A stretch of DNA of 64,000 bases from Streptantibioticus_A sp037034305 (GTDB lineage: Bacteria; Actinomycetota; Actinomycetes; Streptomycetales; Streptomycetaceae), in the NCBI GenBank assembly GCA_037034305.1, contig JBAGJY010000018.1, positions 1-64,000 on the forward strand, in the 5' to 3' direction. The translations under genes were made by a program, and so were the position numbers. The first letter of the stretch is position 1. Every line of letters starts with the position of its first letter. Shown in pieces: positions 45,158 through 53,967 of the stretch. Under the pieces are notes generated by a model. The model did not search any database, was not told the origin of the DNA, and saw only the letters and a program-made list of their open reading frames with translations.

Positions 45158-45904
45158 ATGACGGACTGGCCGCAGCTCCAGCATGCATACGGCACGGCGG
45201 AAGACGTCCCCCACCTGCTCGACAGTGTCGGCACGGATCCACGGGCCCCGGCGTGGGGCGAACTCTGGTCGCGGCTGTGCCATCAAGGCACCGTCTACTC
45301 TGCGAGCTATGCGGCCCTGCCTGCGCTGACTCAGATGGCACGTCAGTGGTCGCCAGCGGACCGGCAGACGCCGCTGATCCTGGCTGGCGCCATCGTGGCC
45401 AGCTCGGATCAGCCATATGGAGACGAAGACCCCCGAGAGGCGCACGCCACCGAGATCGCCGAGCTGCTGGGACTCGTAGAGGAAGCCCTCCGCGACCCCT
45501 CCCTGGCCGACGACGCCGCCACCTACGTCTATCTGCTGCAGGCACTGCTCAGCTTCGAGGGCGTCGAAGTCTGGGCTGAGCAACTCGGCGGGCTGAACGA
45601 CGAAGAGTACGAGATTGCCTGCCCCGCGTGCGAGTCGGAGAACTTCATCGCGTTCGGGCAGTACGGCTGCTTCTCGACCACGGACAGCATGTACATGAAA
45701 AGCGCGGCCAAGAGGGTGTACCTGCAACCCAAGGAACCATCAGCGATGCAGGGCCTGGCCCGAAGGCTGCACGCCCGCGCGCTCGCTGACGGCCATCCTG
45801 GAGTCGCGAACAAGCTGACCTTTGTCTTCGGCCGGGCACGCTGCGCGGACTGCGATGCGATCTTCAGCGTCGAGGAGGCCATCGTCGCCCGATGGCGCTC
45901 ATGA
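45158..45904 (+). CDS. Hypothetical protein with zinc-ribbon-like cysteines
   Basis: 248 residues, apparently intact. Helical repeats in the first 150 residues (SAAYAALPALTQMAR-like HEAT pattern: YSASYAALPALTQMARQW), then CPACESENFIAFGQYGC and near the end CADCDAIFSVEEA, two CxxC pairs that could bind zinc. I do not recognise a family name. No clear ribosome site before the ATG. Codon use looks normal for the genome. Confidence 0.68.
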   Translation: MTDWPQLQHAYGTAEDVPHLLDSVGTDPRAPAWGELWSRLCHQGTVYSASYAALPALTQMARQWSPADRQTPLILAGAIVASSDQPYGDEDPREAHATEIAELLGLVEEALRDPSLADDAATYVYLLQALLSFEGVEVWAEQLGGLNDEEYEIACPACESENFIAFGQYGCFSTTDSMYMKSAAKRVYLQPKEPSAMQGLARRLHARALADGHPGVANKLTFVFGRARCADCDAIFSVEEAIVARWRS

Positions 45905-46487
45905 TCTCTTGAATATGCCTTCGTCGGCCGTGACGGTCCCCACCCCGCTACCGCTGGTGATGTCCACCCCTGTTTGAGAGAGGGCGACGTCGCCAGCGTC
46001 CACCGTGTGCTCGCCGAGGCAGACGACACAGTCTGGGCGTCAGGCTCGGCTACATCTCGGTTGGTTCGCTGCTCGTTAGCGCTATCCCGACCAGGCGAAG
46101 CCCACAGCTCCCGCCATCGCCGGGCACTGCGGATTCGTCACCTCGGCGACCCCTCGGGGGCAGCTGGAAGCAGCGGCAGACGTCTCCGGCTACCGCACCC
46201 TGGACTTCACGGGCAGGCTCCACCCGGCCTCGCTGAGGCAGGGTCACACCCCCCAGTGACGGTCCGCGCGCGGATCCCAACCGATGCCGAGCCCGCGCAT
46301 CCTCTTCCCGGCGGCGGACCATGGCTGGGCGCCCTTCGCCTTCACCTGGCACCGGCAGTCGGCCAGGTCCGGGCGGAGGCCGACACCCAAACATGACAAG
46401 CCGATGTGCTCAGCACAGCCCTCAACCCGTGCCAGGCTCGCTCGCGAGGGGCTATCGCTCCACGGCAGAGGGCTATGCGAACAACCC
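45905..46487. other. No gene recognised
   Basis: Short open frames only. One (about 46,090-46,260, plus strand) reads AGHCGFVTSATPRGQLEAAA without a start or known relative, perhaps another remnant. The stretch lies among mobile-element debris. Confidence 0.4.
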
Positions 46488-46907
46488 TTAGCTACGCGCT
46501 TCGAGTTCCTCCTTCAACGCGGCCAACTCGGTGTCGACGAGTGCGATCTGCTGGTCGAAGTAGGCGTCGCCGAAGCCCGGCGGCTGGAAGAACGTGATCA
46601 TGAATTCGCTGCCCTCCCCGTTGGGTACGACACGGGCGGGCACGCTCCAGGCCGCTTCCCTGTCGAGGTAGTCGTGGTCGAGCAGACCCGACTCGGCGTC
46701 GCCCCGGATGCGCAGGCGGGCCTCACCGCGCGGGGTGTCCATCAGCCACCACTCGGGATCTGAAGTCGGCTTGATGGCTTGGACGTTGACGACGGCCCAC
46801 CGGGGCCAGTTGGCCGGGTCCGCGAGGAACGCGAACACTTCGGCGGGCGGTCGCGCGATGGACGCGGTCTTGGTGACCGAGCGGGCGGTGTGGAATCGCG
46901 TGTTCAT
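46488..46907 (-). CDS. SRPBCC/polyketide-cyclase-like lipid-binding protein
   Basis: 139 residues from ATG 46907. The START-like fold begins with TASIARPPAEVFAFLADPANWPRW, then EWWLMDTPRGEARLRIRGD and a late FMITFFQPPG strand, with a C-terminal helix ALVDTELAALKEELEA. Such proteins bind hydrophobic ligands or act as HSP90 co-factors. GGAAGG precedes the start. It is 28 bases downstream of a MarR gene, likely one operon. Confidence 0.83.
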   Translation of the reverse strand: MNTRFHTARSVTKTASIARPPAEVFAFLADPANWPRWAVVNVQAIKPTSDPEWWLMDTPRGEARLRIRGDAESGLLDHDYLDREAAWSVPARVVPNGEGSEFMITFFQPPGFGDAYFDQQIALVDTELAALKEELEARS

Positions 46908-46935
46908 TTTCCTGCCTTCCCTGGGCGTGGTTTTC

Positions 46936-47382
46936 CTACTGGTCGGTTTCGGTTCTGGGGGTGTCGACAAGCTCGCGGATCCAGCTCTGGAGCCGGTCTC
47001 GCTGAGTGGGATCCAGGGCTCCGAAGAAGTGGCTCTCATTGCGGTCGGCGATCTCCACCAGTCGGGGTACCAGGTCCCGACCCGCTGGAGTGAGGACCAG
47101 GAGCAGGCTCCGTCGGGAGGTCGGGTCGGGCTCTCGGGTCATCAGCCCCTTGGCGACGAGCCGGTCCACCAGACGGGAGACGGCTCCGGCGTCGATGTCG
47201 ATGTAGCGGGCGACTTCCCGAGTCGTGGAGGCGTCGCCGTGGTGGACGGTGATGAGCACCGTCCACTGCGCCACGGTCACGTCATGGCCGGCAAGCTCCC
47301 GCTCGAAGCGTCCGTGCACCTCATCAGACAGGCGCCGCAGCCAATAGCCGAGATGGTCACGAAGACCGTTGGTCGAAGTCAC
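46936..47382 (-). CDS. MarR-family transcriptional regulator
   Basis: 148 residues if started at GTG 47382. Winged helix: GHDVTVAQWTVLITVHHGDA, STTREVARYIDIDAGAVSRL, VDRLVAKGLMTREPDP. I favour GTG 47382 over ATG 47391 because a good -10 box (GAATAT) overlaps that ATG, so the transcript would start around 47,382 and be leaderless. Probably represses itself and the SRPBCC gene downstream. Confidence 0.87.
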   Translation of the reverse strand: MTSTNGLRDHLGYWLRRLSDEVHGRFERELAGHDVTVAQWTVLITVHHGDASTTREVARYIDIDAGAVSRLVDRLVAKGLMTREPDPTSRRSLLLVLTPAGRDLVPRLVEIADRNESHFFGALDPTQRDRLQSWIRELVDTPRTETDQ

Positions 47383-47389
47383 GACTCCC

Positions 47390-47418
47390 ATATTCGTTGT
47401 CGCGACATCAATTGTCAA
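47390..47418 (-). promoter_or_regulatory. Promoter with MarR operator in the spacer
   Basis: Minus strand: TTGACA (47,418-47,413), 17 bases, GAATAT (47,395-47,390). The spacer contains the perfect palindrome TGTCGCGACA, well placed for repression. Very close to consensus for a housekeeping-sigma promoter. Confidence 0.62.
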
Positions 47419-47576
47419 GTCAACGGATGGAGCTTGTGAACGCCCAAGCACGCTAGCTTCCCTAGTACTGCGACGGCGCGCCGCTTCGACGTTCGCGCTC
47501 GGCGGTGTTCTCGGTTCAGTGGGCGGAGCTGCCGCCGAGGGCATTGCAGGGGGGCCTCGACCGTCGGTGGCGGCGA

Positions 47577-47705
47577 GTTGACGCAGGTCGTGGACGCTGG
47601 TGCGAGGGACACCGAATTCGCGGCAGAGGCGGTGGAAGCGCTTCAGGACGTAGGCGGGGGTGGAGGGGTCGGCCGTCCGGCCGCTGGAAGACGTACCGCC
47701 GCGGC
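47577..47705 (-). pseudogene. Tyrosine recombinase internal fragment
   Basis: Minus strand: RYVFQRPDGRPLHP, then after a frameshift AYVLKRFHRLCREFGVPRTS and VHDLRQ, matching the region around the catalytic H-x-x-R of phage-type integrases (normally HDLRH). No ends present. The rest of 47,419-48,248 has nothing else recognised. Confidence 0.65.
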
Positions 47706-48248
47706 GGCCGGTGGTGCGGCGCCGGTCTGCAGACGGTAGGCGAGGGAGGAGGTCCAGGTGCCGTGATGGGGGTCGGTGGCGAGCTTGGGGCAGCGGGCTC
47801 CGAGCTGCTTTCCCTGCTGGTTACGGCAGCCCGGCGGAAGAGGTGTCCGGCCCGGGCTGCGGAGCGCATGGTGATCGCCCCCGATACGGGTTGCGCGAGA
47901 CTTCCCTGCTCGTGGTCTCCCGATGGACGTCAGCAGACCGTTAAACCCTTCACTCACCTCGCTCTCACGACGCCTGGGATCCCTCTTTGACCTGTGACGA
48001 TCCTTGTCGGGAAGACAAGGGCGTGCCCTCTCGTCGGCCTCACCGCTGTTGCTTGCGGCCGTCCCCATATATCTCGCCTGCTGTTTGCGGGCACACCTGG
48101 CCATCAAGGTCGATGCCCTGGCCAACCACGAATCGTCGCGACCGTCTGACCTGGGCAGCTCCGAGCATCGCTGGCCGACTATCGGCCGAAGTCGCGGCGC
48201 TGGTCGCGTGTCCGTGACTCGGTTCCGCGTTCGCTACCGTGATGGTCC

Positions 48249-48420
48249 ATGACGGTCCTGATTATCGGGGGCAGCGGCTTCTTGGGTGCCGAATTGATTC
48301 GGCAGGCCATCGCGGCGGGGCAGGAGACGGCTGCGACGTTCGCCTCCCGGCCGGGCACGGTCTCGGGTGTTGCCTGGTATTCGCTCGACGTGCGGGACCC
48401 TGTGCCACGCCCGCAGGGTG
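48249..48420 (+). pseudogene. Rossmann (dTDP-4-dehydrorhamnose-reductase-like) N-terminal fragment
   Basis: Starts well: VLIIGGSGFLGAELIRQA with the GGSGFLG nucleotide motif and an ASRPGTVSGVAWYSLDVRDP segment, then changes after about 52 residues to unrelated sequence. A full enzyme would be near 280 residues. It is fused at the breakpoint to the next hypothetical gene. Confidence 0.65.
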
Positions 48421-48855
48421 CGCCCGTTGGGCAGCAGCACGGTTGCCGGGCACCTGGTGAAGCCCTATGCGATCGAGGCGTCGGGGCGGAGCGTGACGGA
48501 CGAGAACCTGCGGACCGCGCTGCAGGTCGCCGCGGGGCACCTGTCATCGGCGTATCTGCGTGGCTCTCTTGGGCTCGCCGTGCTTCTCGTCCACGCTGGC
48601 GGTGACGGTGACTACGTCCTTGTGCATACGTGGATCGAAGGCTACATGTCCGACCTTGCAGTCTTCGTCGGTCCGGCCGGCGATGCCGCCCGGCTTCGTC
48701 CGGGCCGGTCGGGTCTTGCCCCGTGTGTCTGGGAGGCAGCGGTTCTGGCCTACGAACGGGATGCCGTCACCCGGCACGTGCTGGACGGCCATGGTGCGCT
48801 CGACGAGCGGCTCGTGGCCTGGCGCGACGATGTGCTGGAGGGCGAGGTCCGGTGA
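48418..48855 (+). CDS. Hypothetical protein, possibly 5'-truncated
   Basis: 145 residues from a GTG at 48418. Sequence such as VKPYAIEASGRSVTDENLRT, VLLVHAGGDGDYVLVHTWIE and CVWEAAVLAYERDAVTRHVL is coherent and repeat-free. I do not recognise a family, though such proteins in Streptomyces sit next to acetyltransferases. The start falls at the breakpoint of the Rossmann fragment, so the native N-terminus may be lost. Its stop overlaps a GTG that opens a GNAT-like fragment. Confidence 0.5.
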   Translation: MRPLGSSTVAGHLVKPYAIEASGRSVTDENLRTALQVAAGHLSSAYLRGSLGLAVLLVHAGGDGDYVLVHTWIEGYMSDLAVFVGPAGDAARLRPGRSGLAPCVWEAAVLAYERDAVTRHVLDGHGALDERLVAWRDDVLEGEVR

Positions 48856-48965
48856 CAGGCACTGGTCTGGCCCGGGTCAGACGCGCGCGGGCTGCCGATC
48901 TTCCTCACGTTGGCCAGCTGATCCGCGAGCATGCCGTCTACGAGGGGCACCGACTCCAGCACCGT
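48852..48965 (+). pseudogene. GNAT acetyltransferase N-terminal fragment
   Basis: GTG overlapping the previous stop gives LARVRRARAADLPHVGQLIR and EHAVYEGHRLQ, typical of the first beta-alpha unit of GNAT enzymes. It degenerates after about 38 residues. Bases 48,966-49,331 hold nothing recognised. Confidence 0.5.
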
Positions 48966-49331
48966 GCCCACCCGGCCCGCCATCGGCGGAGGCGGCATCG
49001 GTCCCGGACCACACCGGGCCCGTCACGCCTTCGGCCTCCGCGCCGCCTACCACCGCAACCGCAGCCGAGCACTCACTGTGCGGCTCCTGCTCGACCGCCG
49101 TGTTTCACAGGTGAGCCGCAGTGATCGACGATCCAGCATGCTGCTGACCAGGACGGGTAAGCGTCAGGCGATGACGAACGAGAAGCGCCAGGCCGTCTGA
49201 TCGCGGCAGAGCGCGCGGAGCGGACTGGGCGAGCGGTAGCGCCGCCGCACGAGCAAGAAGGCCGGCAGGCGGGGCACGCCAGGGCCCTACCCCGTCCCCC
49301 GCCCATGGCGCCGCACCCCGAGGAGGGTCCG

Positions 49332-49739
49332 ATGAGCGACCACGGGAGTGACAAGACCGGTCCCCTGAGGGACGAGGAGCTCAAGAAGGAGCTTGAGGGA
49401 GAGCTGCGGACTGGCCGCTCGACGAGGATGGAGGAGGAACGCGAGCCGCAGCCCCCGGGCGAGGACCAGCCGCAGGCCGACGTCGCGCCGGGCACTGCGC
49501 TCACCGGCGGCACACCGCCAGGGATGACGCCCGTGGACGTGGAGCTGCGCTCCGAGCTGGCCCGGCACCTCGGACGCGCCCCGTATCCGGCCAGCGGCGA
49601 GGAGGTGCTGGACGCGCTGCGGCGCAACCACGCCCCCGACCGCCTCGTCGACCTGGCCGCCCGGCTGCCGCGGGACCAGAGGTACGGCAACGTCCAGGAC
49701 ATCGCCCGGGCCCTCGGCGTCGAGGGCCACCGCACCTGA
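49332..49739 (+). CDS. DUF2795-domain protein
   Basis: 135 residues. Very acidic, Glu/Arg-rich N-terminal half (LRDEELKKELEGELRTGRST), then a DUF2795-like C-terminal half with ELRSELARHLGRAPYPASGE, EVLDALRRNHAPDRLVDLAA and VQDIARALGVEGHRT. GGAGG 5 bases before the ATG. Function unknown; common in Streptomyces. Confidence 0.8.
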   Translation: MSDHGSDKTGPLRDEELKKELEGELRTGRSTRMEEEREPQPPGEDQPQADVAPGTALTGGTPPGMTPVDVELRSELARHLGRAPYPASGEEVLDALRRNHAPDRLVDLAARLPRDQRYGNVQDIARALGVEGHRT

Positions 49740-49868
49740 CGGGTCCCAGGTGACAGGCCGGGCCGTCAGGAGGGCGCGCCGCACAGGGATGTCGCGGCTC
49801 TCGACGTGTGCACGGTGGACGGGCCCGTGGGCCGCACCCGTACCAAGGCAGTGAGGCGCACTCTGTTC

Positions 49869-50789
49869 ATGAACGACAGCGCAGACGCAGGCGCACAGCG
49901 GGTCGACGCGGTACGCGGCCCGGTATCCGGCCGAAGGCCGCACCCGGCCCGCGCCTTCGTACTCGGTGGCGGAGGAGCACTGGGAGCACACGAAGTGGGG
50001 ATGCTCAAGGCGCTGCTGGAGGCCGGACTGCGGCCCGATGTGGTGCTGGGGACGTCGGTGGGGGCCATCAACGGTGTAGTGGTCGCTGCCGACCCGACGT
50101 CTTCCGCAGTGGAGCGACTAGCCGACCTGTGGTCGAAACTCGGGCACGCGGGCGTCTTCTCCGGTTCGCTGCTGGAGCGGATCGGCACAGCGGTACGCAG
50201 CGGTACGCACCTGCACTCCTCCGAACCGCTGCGCGGACTGCTGGACAGCCACCTTCCCGTCGACCGGCTGGAGGACCTCGCCGTGCCCTTCCAGTGCGTG
50301 GCGTCGAGCATCGAACGTGCCGCGGAGCACTGGTTCGACCGAGGGCCGCTGGCCGACGCAGTCCTCGCCTCCTGCGCGGTGCCGGGGCTGCTGCCTCCGG
50401 TACGCGTGGGCGACGAACACTATCTGGACGGCGGCCTGGTCAACAGCATCCCCGTCGGCCGCGCGGTGGCCCTCGGCGCCCGCGAGATCTACGTGCTCCA
50501 GGTCGGCCGCATCGAGTCCCCGCTGCGGCCGCCGCGGCTGCCCTGGGAGGTCGCGATGGTCTCGTTCGAGATCGCGCGTCGCCACCGCTTCGCACGGGAC
50601 ATGGCCGACCTGCCGCCCGAGGTGACCGTGCACGTGCTTCCCAGCGGAGCTCCCCCCGCACAACCGCTCGGCGCGCTTCGGCAGTTGCGGTACCGGAACT
50701 TCGGCCAGACCGGGGAGCGCATCGAACGTGCCTATGTCGCCTCCGCCCGCTACCTGCGGGACCTGCCCATCGACAGAAGGTGGCGATGA
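49869..50789 (+). CDS. Patatin-like phospholipase (RssA/NTE type)
   Basis: 306 residues. Oxyanion hole FVLGGGGALGAHEVGML, nucleophile S63 in GTSVGAING, catalytic D187 in YLDGGLVNSIP. Single-domain bacterial patatin with no signal peptide. An upstream in-frame start (49806) adds 21 residues; neither has a strong ribosome site. Overlaps the acyltransferase gene (ATGA), so hydrolysis and re-acylation of lipids may be coupled. Confidence 0.9.
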   Translation: MNDSADAGAQRVDAVRGPVSGRRPHPARAFVLGGGGALGAHEVGMLKALLEAGLRPDVVLGTSVGAINGVVVAADPTSSAVERLADLWSKLGHAGVFSGSLLERIGTAVRSGTHLHSSEPLRGLLDSHLPVDRLEDLAVPFQCVASSIERAAEHWFDRGPLADAVLASCAVPGLLPPVRVGDEHYLDGGLVNSIPVGRAVALGAREIYVLQVGRIESPLRPPRLPWEVAMVSFEIARRHRFARDMADLPPEVTVHVLPSGAPPAQPLGALRQLRYRNFGQTGERIERAYVASARYLRDLPIDRRWR

Positions 50790-51844
50790 CCGGAGCACTG
50801 GACGACGGCCCCGCCAGAGCCGTCACCGCCGGGGTGCTGACTGTTGCCCGCCGGATCGTAGCCATCGCTGTGACGGCGTCTATGGTGCCCGTGGCCGCGG
50901 CCGCGCTGCTGGTGGCCTGCGTGCTCACCGCGCCCGTCTCCACGCTGCGGCACGGGCGCTGGCGGCTCGTCCGGATCTTCGCCTTCACCCTGCTGTACCT
51001 CCTGGTGGATCTTTCCGGGGTGGTGGCGGTCGGGTGTCTGTGGCTGCGATACGCGCCCGGAACGTGTGACGCCGCGCGGCGGCGCACGGCGGCCACCTTC
51101 GCCTTGCTGGGCCGTCTGCTGCGGACACTGCGGCGGGCCGCGGAGCCAGTGTTCGGGCTCACGCTGCGGGTCACGCCCGCCGTACCCCGTACCGTGGACG
51201 GCGGGCCGCTGATCCTTCTGGTCCGGCACGCTGGGCCCGGCGACTCGTTCTTGCTGCTCCATCTGTTGCTTGACTGTGCGGCATTGCTTCCGCACACCGT
51301 GCTGAAGCGGACGCTGCGGCTCGACCCGGGTCTGGACCTGGTCATCGGTGGGCTGCCGCACTGCTTCCTGCCGCCGCGCGCAGGTGGGACCGCGGAGGAC
51401 GCCGTGGGGAAGCTGGCGAGTGGACTGGGCCGCGGCGACGCACTGGTGATCTTCCCCGAAGGCGGCAACTACACGCGTCGGCGGCATCTCAGTGCCGTCG
51501 CGTCGCTGCGGCGGCACGGCAAGCCTCGCGCCGCCGCACGGGCGGCGCGCATGCGCCACGTCCTGCCTCCGCGCACAGCCGGTACCCTCGCGGCCCTGGC
51601 GGCGGCGCCTGGAGCAGATGTTGTCTTCATCGCACACACAGGCCTCGACGCCATCCACTCGGTGCGCACGTTGTGGACCGGCATCCCGCTGCCCGAACCG
51701 GTCCGTGCCCACTGGTGGCGAGTTCGGGCCCCGGACGTTCCCGACGGGGACACAGCGCGCGAGGAGTGGTTGCTCACCCAGTGGGCCAAGGTCGACCGTT
51801 GGATCGCCGATCACTCCGGCCAACACACCTCAGGCCCGGCGTAG
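50786..51844 (+). CDS. PlsC-like glycerophospholipid acyltransferase, membrane protein
   Basis: 352 residues. Two to three N-terminal hydrophobic segments, then the acyltransferase domain with H148-AGPG-D153 (HX4D catalytic motif) in LILLVRHAGPGDSF and the later FPEGGNYTRRR (substrate-binding FPEG). Larger than typical PlsC because of the N-terminal membrane part. Coupled to the patatin gene. A likely lysophospholipid or phosphatidate-forming enzyme in membrane remodelling. Confidence 0.85.
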   Translation: MTGALDDGPARAVTAGVLTVARRIVAIAVTASMVPVAAAALLVACVLTAPVSTLRHGRWRLVRIFAFTLLYLLVDLSGVVAVGCLWLRYAPGTCDAARRRTAATFALLGRLLRTLRRAAEPVFGLTLRVTPAVPRTVDGGPLILLVRHAGPGDSFLLLHLLLDCAALLPHTVLKRTLRLDPGLDLVIGGLPHCFLPPRAGGTAEDAVGKLASGLGRGDALVIFPEGGNYTRRRHLSAVASLRRHGKPRAAARAARMRHVLPPRTAGTLAALAAAPGADVVFIAHTGLDAIHSVRTLWTGIPLPEPVRAHWWRVRAPDVPDGDTAREEWLLTQWAKVDRWIADHSGQHTSGPA

Positions 51845-52114
51845 TTGCGGAGACTCTCCGAGAGGCTGCGGGCGCAGCGGCGCGAGTAGCGTGTGCAGGT
51901 CGTGATGGAGCCGGTCTACGTCGAGGTCGTACGCCCGGCCGCGGCCGCGCCTGAAGAACACGGCCATCGTTCCCATCAACGGGGCCGACACCAGGCCGAT
52001 GACCAGCGGCGCAACAGTAGCGGTCAGCGCCCCGGCGACAAGGATGCCGAGCATCAGCAGCGTGACCAATCCGAACAACAGCGGAAGCACGATCCCGGAT
52101 ACGGTCTCCAGCAT
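51830..52114 (-). CDS. Small membrane protein, unknown
   Basis: 94 residues from ATG 52114, preceded by GGAG. Two hydrophobic segments (ETVSGIVLPLLFGLVTLLML and VAGALTATVAPLVIGLVSAP) and an Arg-rich cytoplasmic tail. Overlaps the end of the convergent acyltransferase gene by 15 bases. The much longer open frame upstream (to 52,486) lacks protein-like character. Confidence 0.58.
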   Translation of the reverse strand: MLETVSGIVLPLLFGLVTLLMLGILVAGALTATVAPLVIGLVSAPLMGTMAVFFRRGRGRAYDLDVDRLHHDLHTLLAPLRPQPLGESPQLRRA

Positions 52115-52338
52115 CACTCCGGAGACCACCAGCGTGCCGTCGCCGTCCGGCCCGGTGCTTGGTGAAGGCGACCACGGAACTTGGCGTTCTGACTGCGACC
52201 GGGCACATTCAACGCGATCGAACCGTCTGCCCCGACACGGCAGCCTGACCAGGCACCGACCGAAGGGCGCCGCTCGCGCAGCACCGCCAACGCCGCATCG
52301 TGGTCGAGGCCATGGGCGGTGAGCCGCCAACTGTTCGG

Positions 52339-52422
52339 TCAGCCCGTCAGAGACCGGACCAGGGCACCAAGGGTGTCGATAAGGCCGGTGACAATGGTGA
52401 TGAGCAGGGCGATCGGATTCAT
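52339..52422 (-). CDS. 27-residue hydrophobic peptide
   Basis: A small ORF from ATG 52422, 8 bases after GGGAG, encoding a single amphipathic membrane-like helix (PIALLITIVTGLIDTLGALV) with one Arg near the end. Below normal size thresholds. It could be a small membrane regulator, a toxin-like or PSM-like peptide, or chance. Bases 52,115-52,338 show nothing else. Confidence 0.42.
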   Translation of the reverse strand: MNPIALLITIVTGLIDTLGALVRSLTG

Positions 52423-52626
52423 ATGAAGCTCCCATCGGATAGTGGTGATTGCGGTCTGGAGACGACTGGGCTGGCCTTCCGGGCACGGCCAGGCTGCCGC
52501 TATCACCCGCACGAGTACGCCGGATGACTCACCAACCCGGAGTGACCGGCGACTTGCCCTGCTTGGGGCTGTCCAGCGGGTCGCCCGGGCTGCCATGGGG
52601 CTCCGCGCGCCCACCGCTGTCGCCGC

Positions 52627-52722
52627 CGACCGGCTGAAGCAGTGGCGCGGTATCGCGACTCGCTACGCCAAGACCGCCGAGTCCTACCAGGCAGCTATCA
52701 CCTTGGCCTCCCTGCTGCTGAC
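52627..52722 (+). mobile_element. IS5-type transposase C-terminal scrap
   Basis: RLKQWRGIATRYAKTAESYQ followed by AAITLASLLL matches the conserved C-terminus of IS5/IS112-like transposases (RLKQFRGLATRYDK). About 32 codons only. The rest of 52,423-52,973 has no recognisable gene. Confidence 0.65.
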
Positions 52723-52973
52723 TGATGTGGGGGTGACATTTGACGTCAACTCCTGGGAGCAGGTGAGGGGCTCGACGGTGCTGCCCGCCGGGTAGTTCAG
52801 CCCGTGTGGGAAGGGGTCTGCTTGATGCCGTTGACGATCGCGCGCGCATGCACCGTTCACCCGCTCGCGAACACCCCGTCGACGGGAGACACGGACGCCT
52901 TGGAGGCGCTCCTGGGCGCGGCCCGCGCCGACCCGCAGTTTCGGGGTCTGGCACAACTTCCGTGAGGCGATCA

Positions 52974-53909
52974 CTAGCCGCGACATCGGCGGTGTGTGGG
53001 TGCTTGCACGGGACGCTCGTCGGCTACCGGATGGGGAGGTAGCTGACTGCTGTCGCGTCGGCCCGCGCGCTTGGGCTGACCCAGGACAACTCCGGCTAGG
53101 ACCAGGATCAGTCCGTACAGTTGCTGAACGGTCAGTGTCTCCCCGGCGACAACTGTGCCGAGCAGAACGCCTGTGACGGGGTTGAGCAGTCCGATCAGCC
53201 CGACGGTCCCTGCTGGCAGGTGTCGCAGTCCGGTGAACCAGGCGGTGAAGGCCAGCGCGGTGGCGACCAGGGCGACGTAGCCGAACGCGAGGAGCGTCGG
53301 CGCCGAGAGCACGGGCGGAGGGCCTTCCACGGCGGCGGCGACCGGGAGCAGGAACAGACCTCCTGCGATCAGCTGCCAGGCGGTCGAGGCGAGTACATCG
53401 GCACCGGCACTCCACCGTTTGGCCAGGATGTGCCCGAAGGACGCCACCAGCATGGCGGCGGCCGAGGCGAGGACTCCCGGCACGCTCACCCCTTCCGCCC
53501 CGGTGAGGAGCATGAGGCAGACTCCGGCGAGTCCGATCGCGGCGCAGGCCAGTTGGGCGGTCCGAGGCCGTTCGGACACCAGGGGCCAGGCTATGAGCAT
53601 CATCGTCAGCGGGGACAAAGCCATGACGGTCGCGGCGACGCTTGTCGGGAGCAGTTGGGAGGCGGCGTAGACGAGGACGAAGAACACGCTCATGTTGAGC
53701 AGCCCGAGCACCGCGGACCGCCACCACCACGCGCCGCGCGGCCGCTGTCTGCGCAGGGCGAGCAGGACCAGACCGGCGGGCAGCGCCCGCAGGGCGGCTC
53801 CGTAGAGCGGGCGGTCGGCTGGCAGGAACTCGTGTGTGACGAAGTAGTTGGTCCCCCAGGCAACTGGCGCGACCGCGGTCAGTGCCACCCAGCGGATATT
53901 AGCTTCCAT
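52974..53909 (-). CDS. EamA/DMT-family transporter
   Basis: 311 residues, about ten hydrophobic segments in two repeated halves. The N-terminal VAPVAWGTNYFVTHEFLPAD and the second-half TALAFTAWFTGLRHLPAGTV and LNPVTGVLLG motifs are typical EamA. Probably exports a drug or metabolite. The ATG (53909) lies in the centre of a 26-bp palindrome, implying a leaderless or near-leaderless transcript under direct MarR control. Confidence 0.9.
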   Translation of the reverse strand: MEANIRWVALTAVAPVAWGTNYFVTHEFLPADRPLYGAALRALPAGLVLLALRRQRPRGAWWWRSAVLGLLNMSVFFVLVYAASQLLPTSVAATVMALSPLTMMLIAWPLVSERPRTAQLACAAIGLAGVCLMLLTGAEGVSVPGVLASAAAMLVASFGHILAKRWSAGADVLASTAWQLIAGGLFLLPVAAAVEGPPPVLSAPTLLAFGYVALVATALAFTAWFTGLRHLPAGTVGLIGLLNPVTGVLLGTVVAGETLTVQQLYGLILVLAGVVLGQPKRAGRRDSSQLPPHPVADERPVQAPTHRRCRG

Positions 53910-53939
53910 GGAAGCTAATATAGCTTCCCGGGAAGCTAT
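53896..53939. promoter_or_regulatory. Two tandem palindromic operators (MarR sites)
   Basis: A perfect 26-bp palindrome (53,896-53,921, half-site TGGAAGCTAATAT) and a perfect 20-bp palindrome (53,920-53,939, half-site GGGAAGCTAT). Their centres are 21 bases apart (two helical turns). Both contain AGCTTCC-N2-GGAAGCT-type arms. Confidence 0.85.
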
Positions 53940-53967
53940 CATGGGGTGCATGGAGCAAGGTGAGCCG

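Noticed and set aside
51830..52486. 218-codon membrane protein
   Set aside because: The upstream 120 codons are low-complexity Arg/Pro/His. A ribosome site supports the internal start at 52114.
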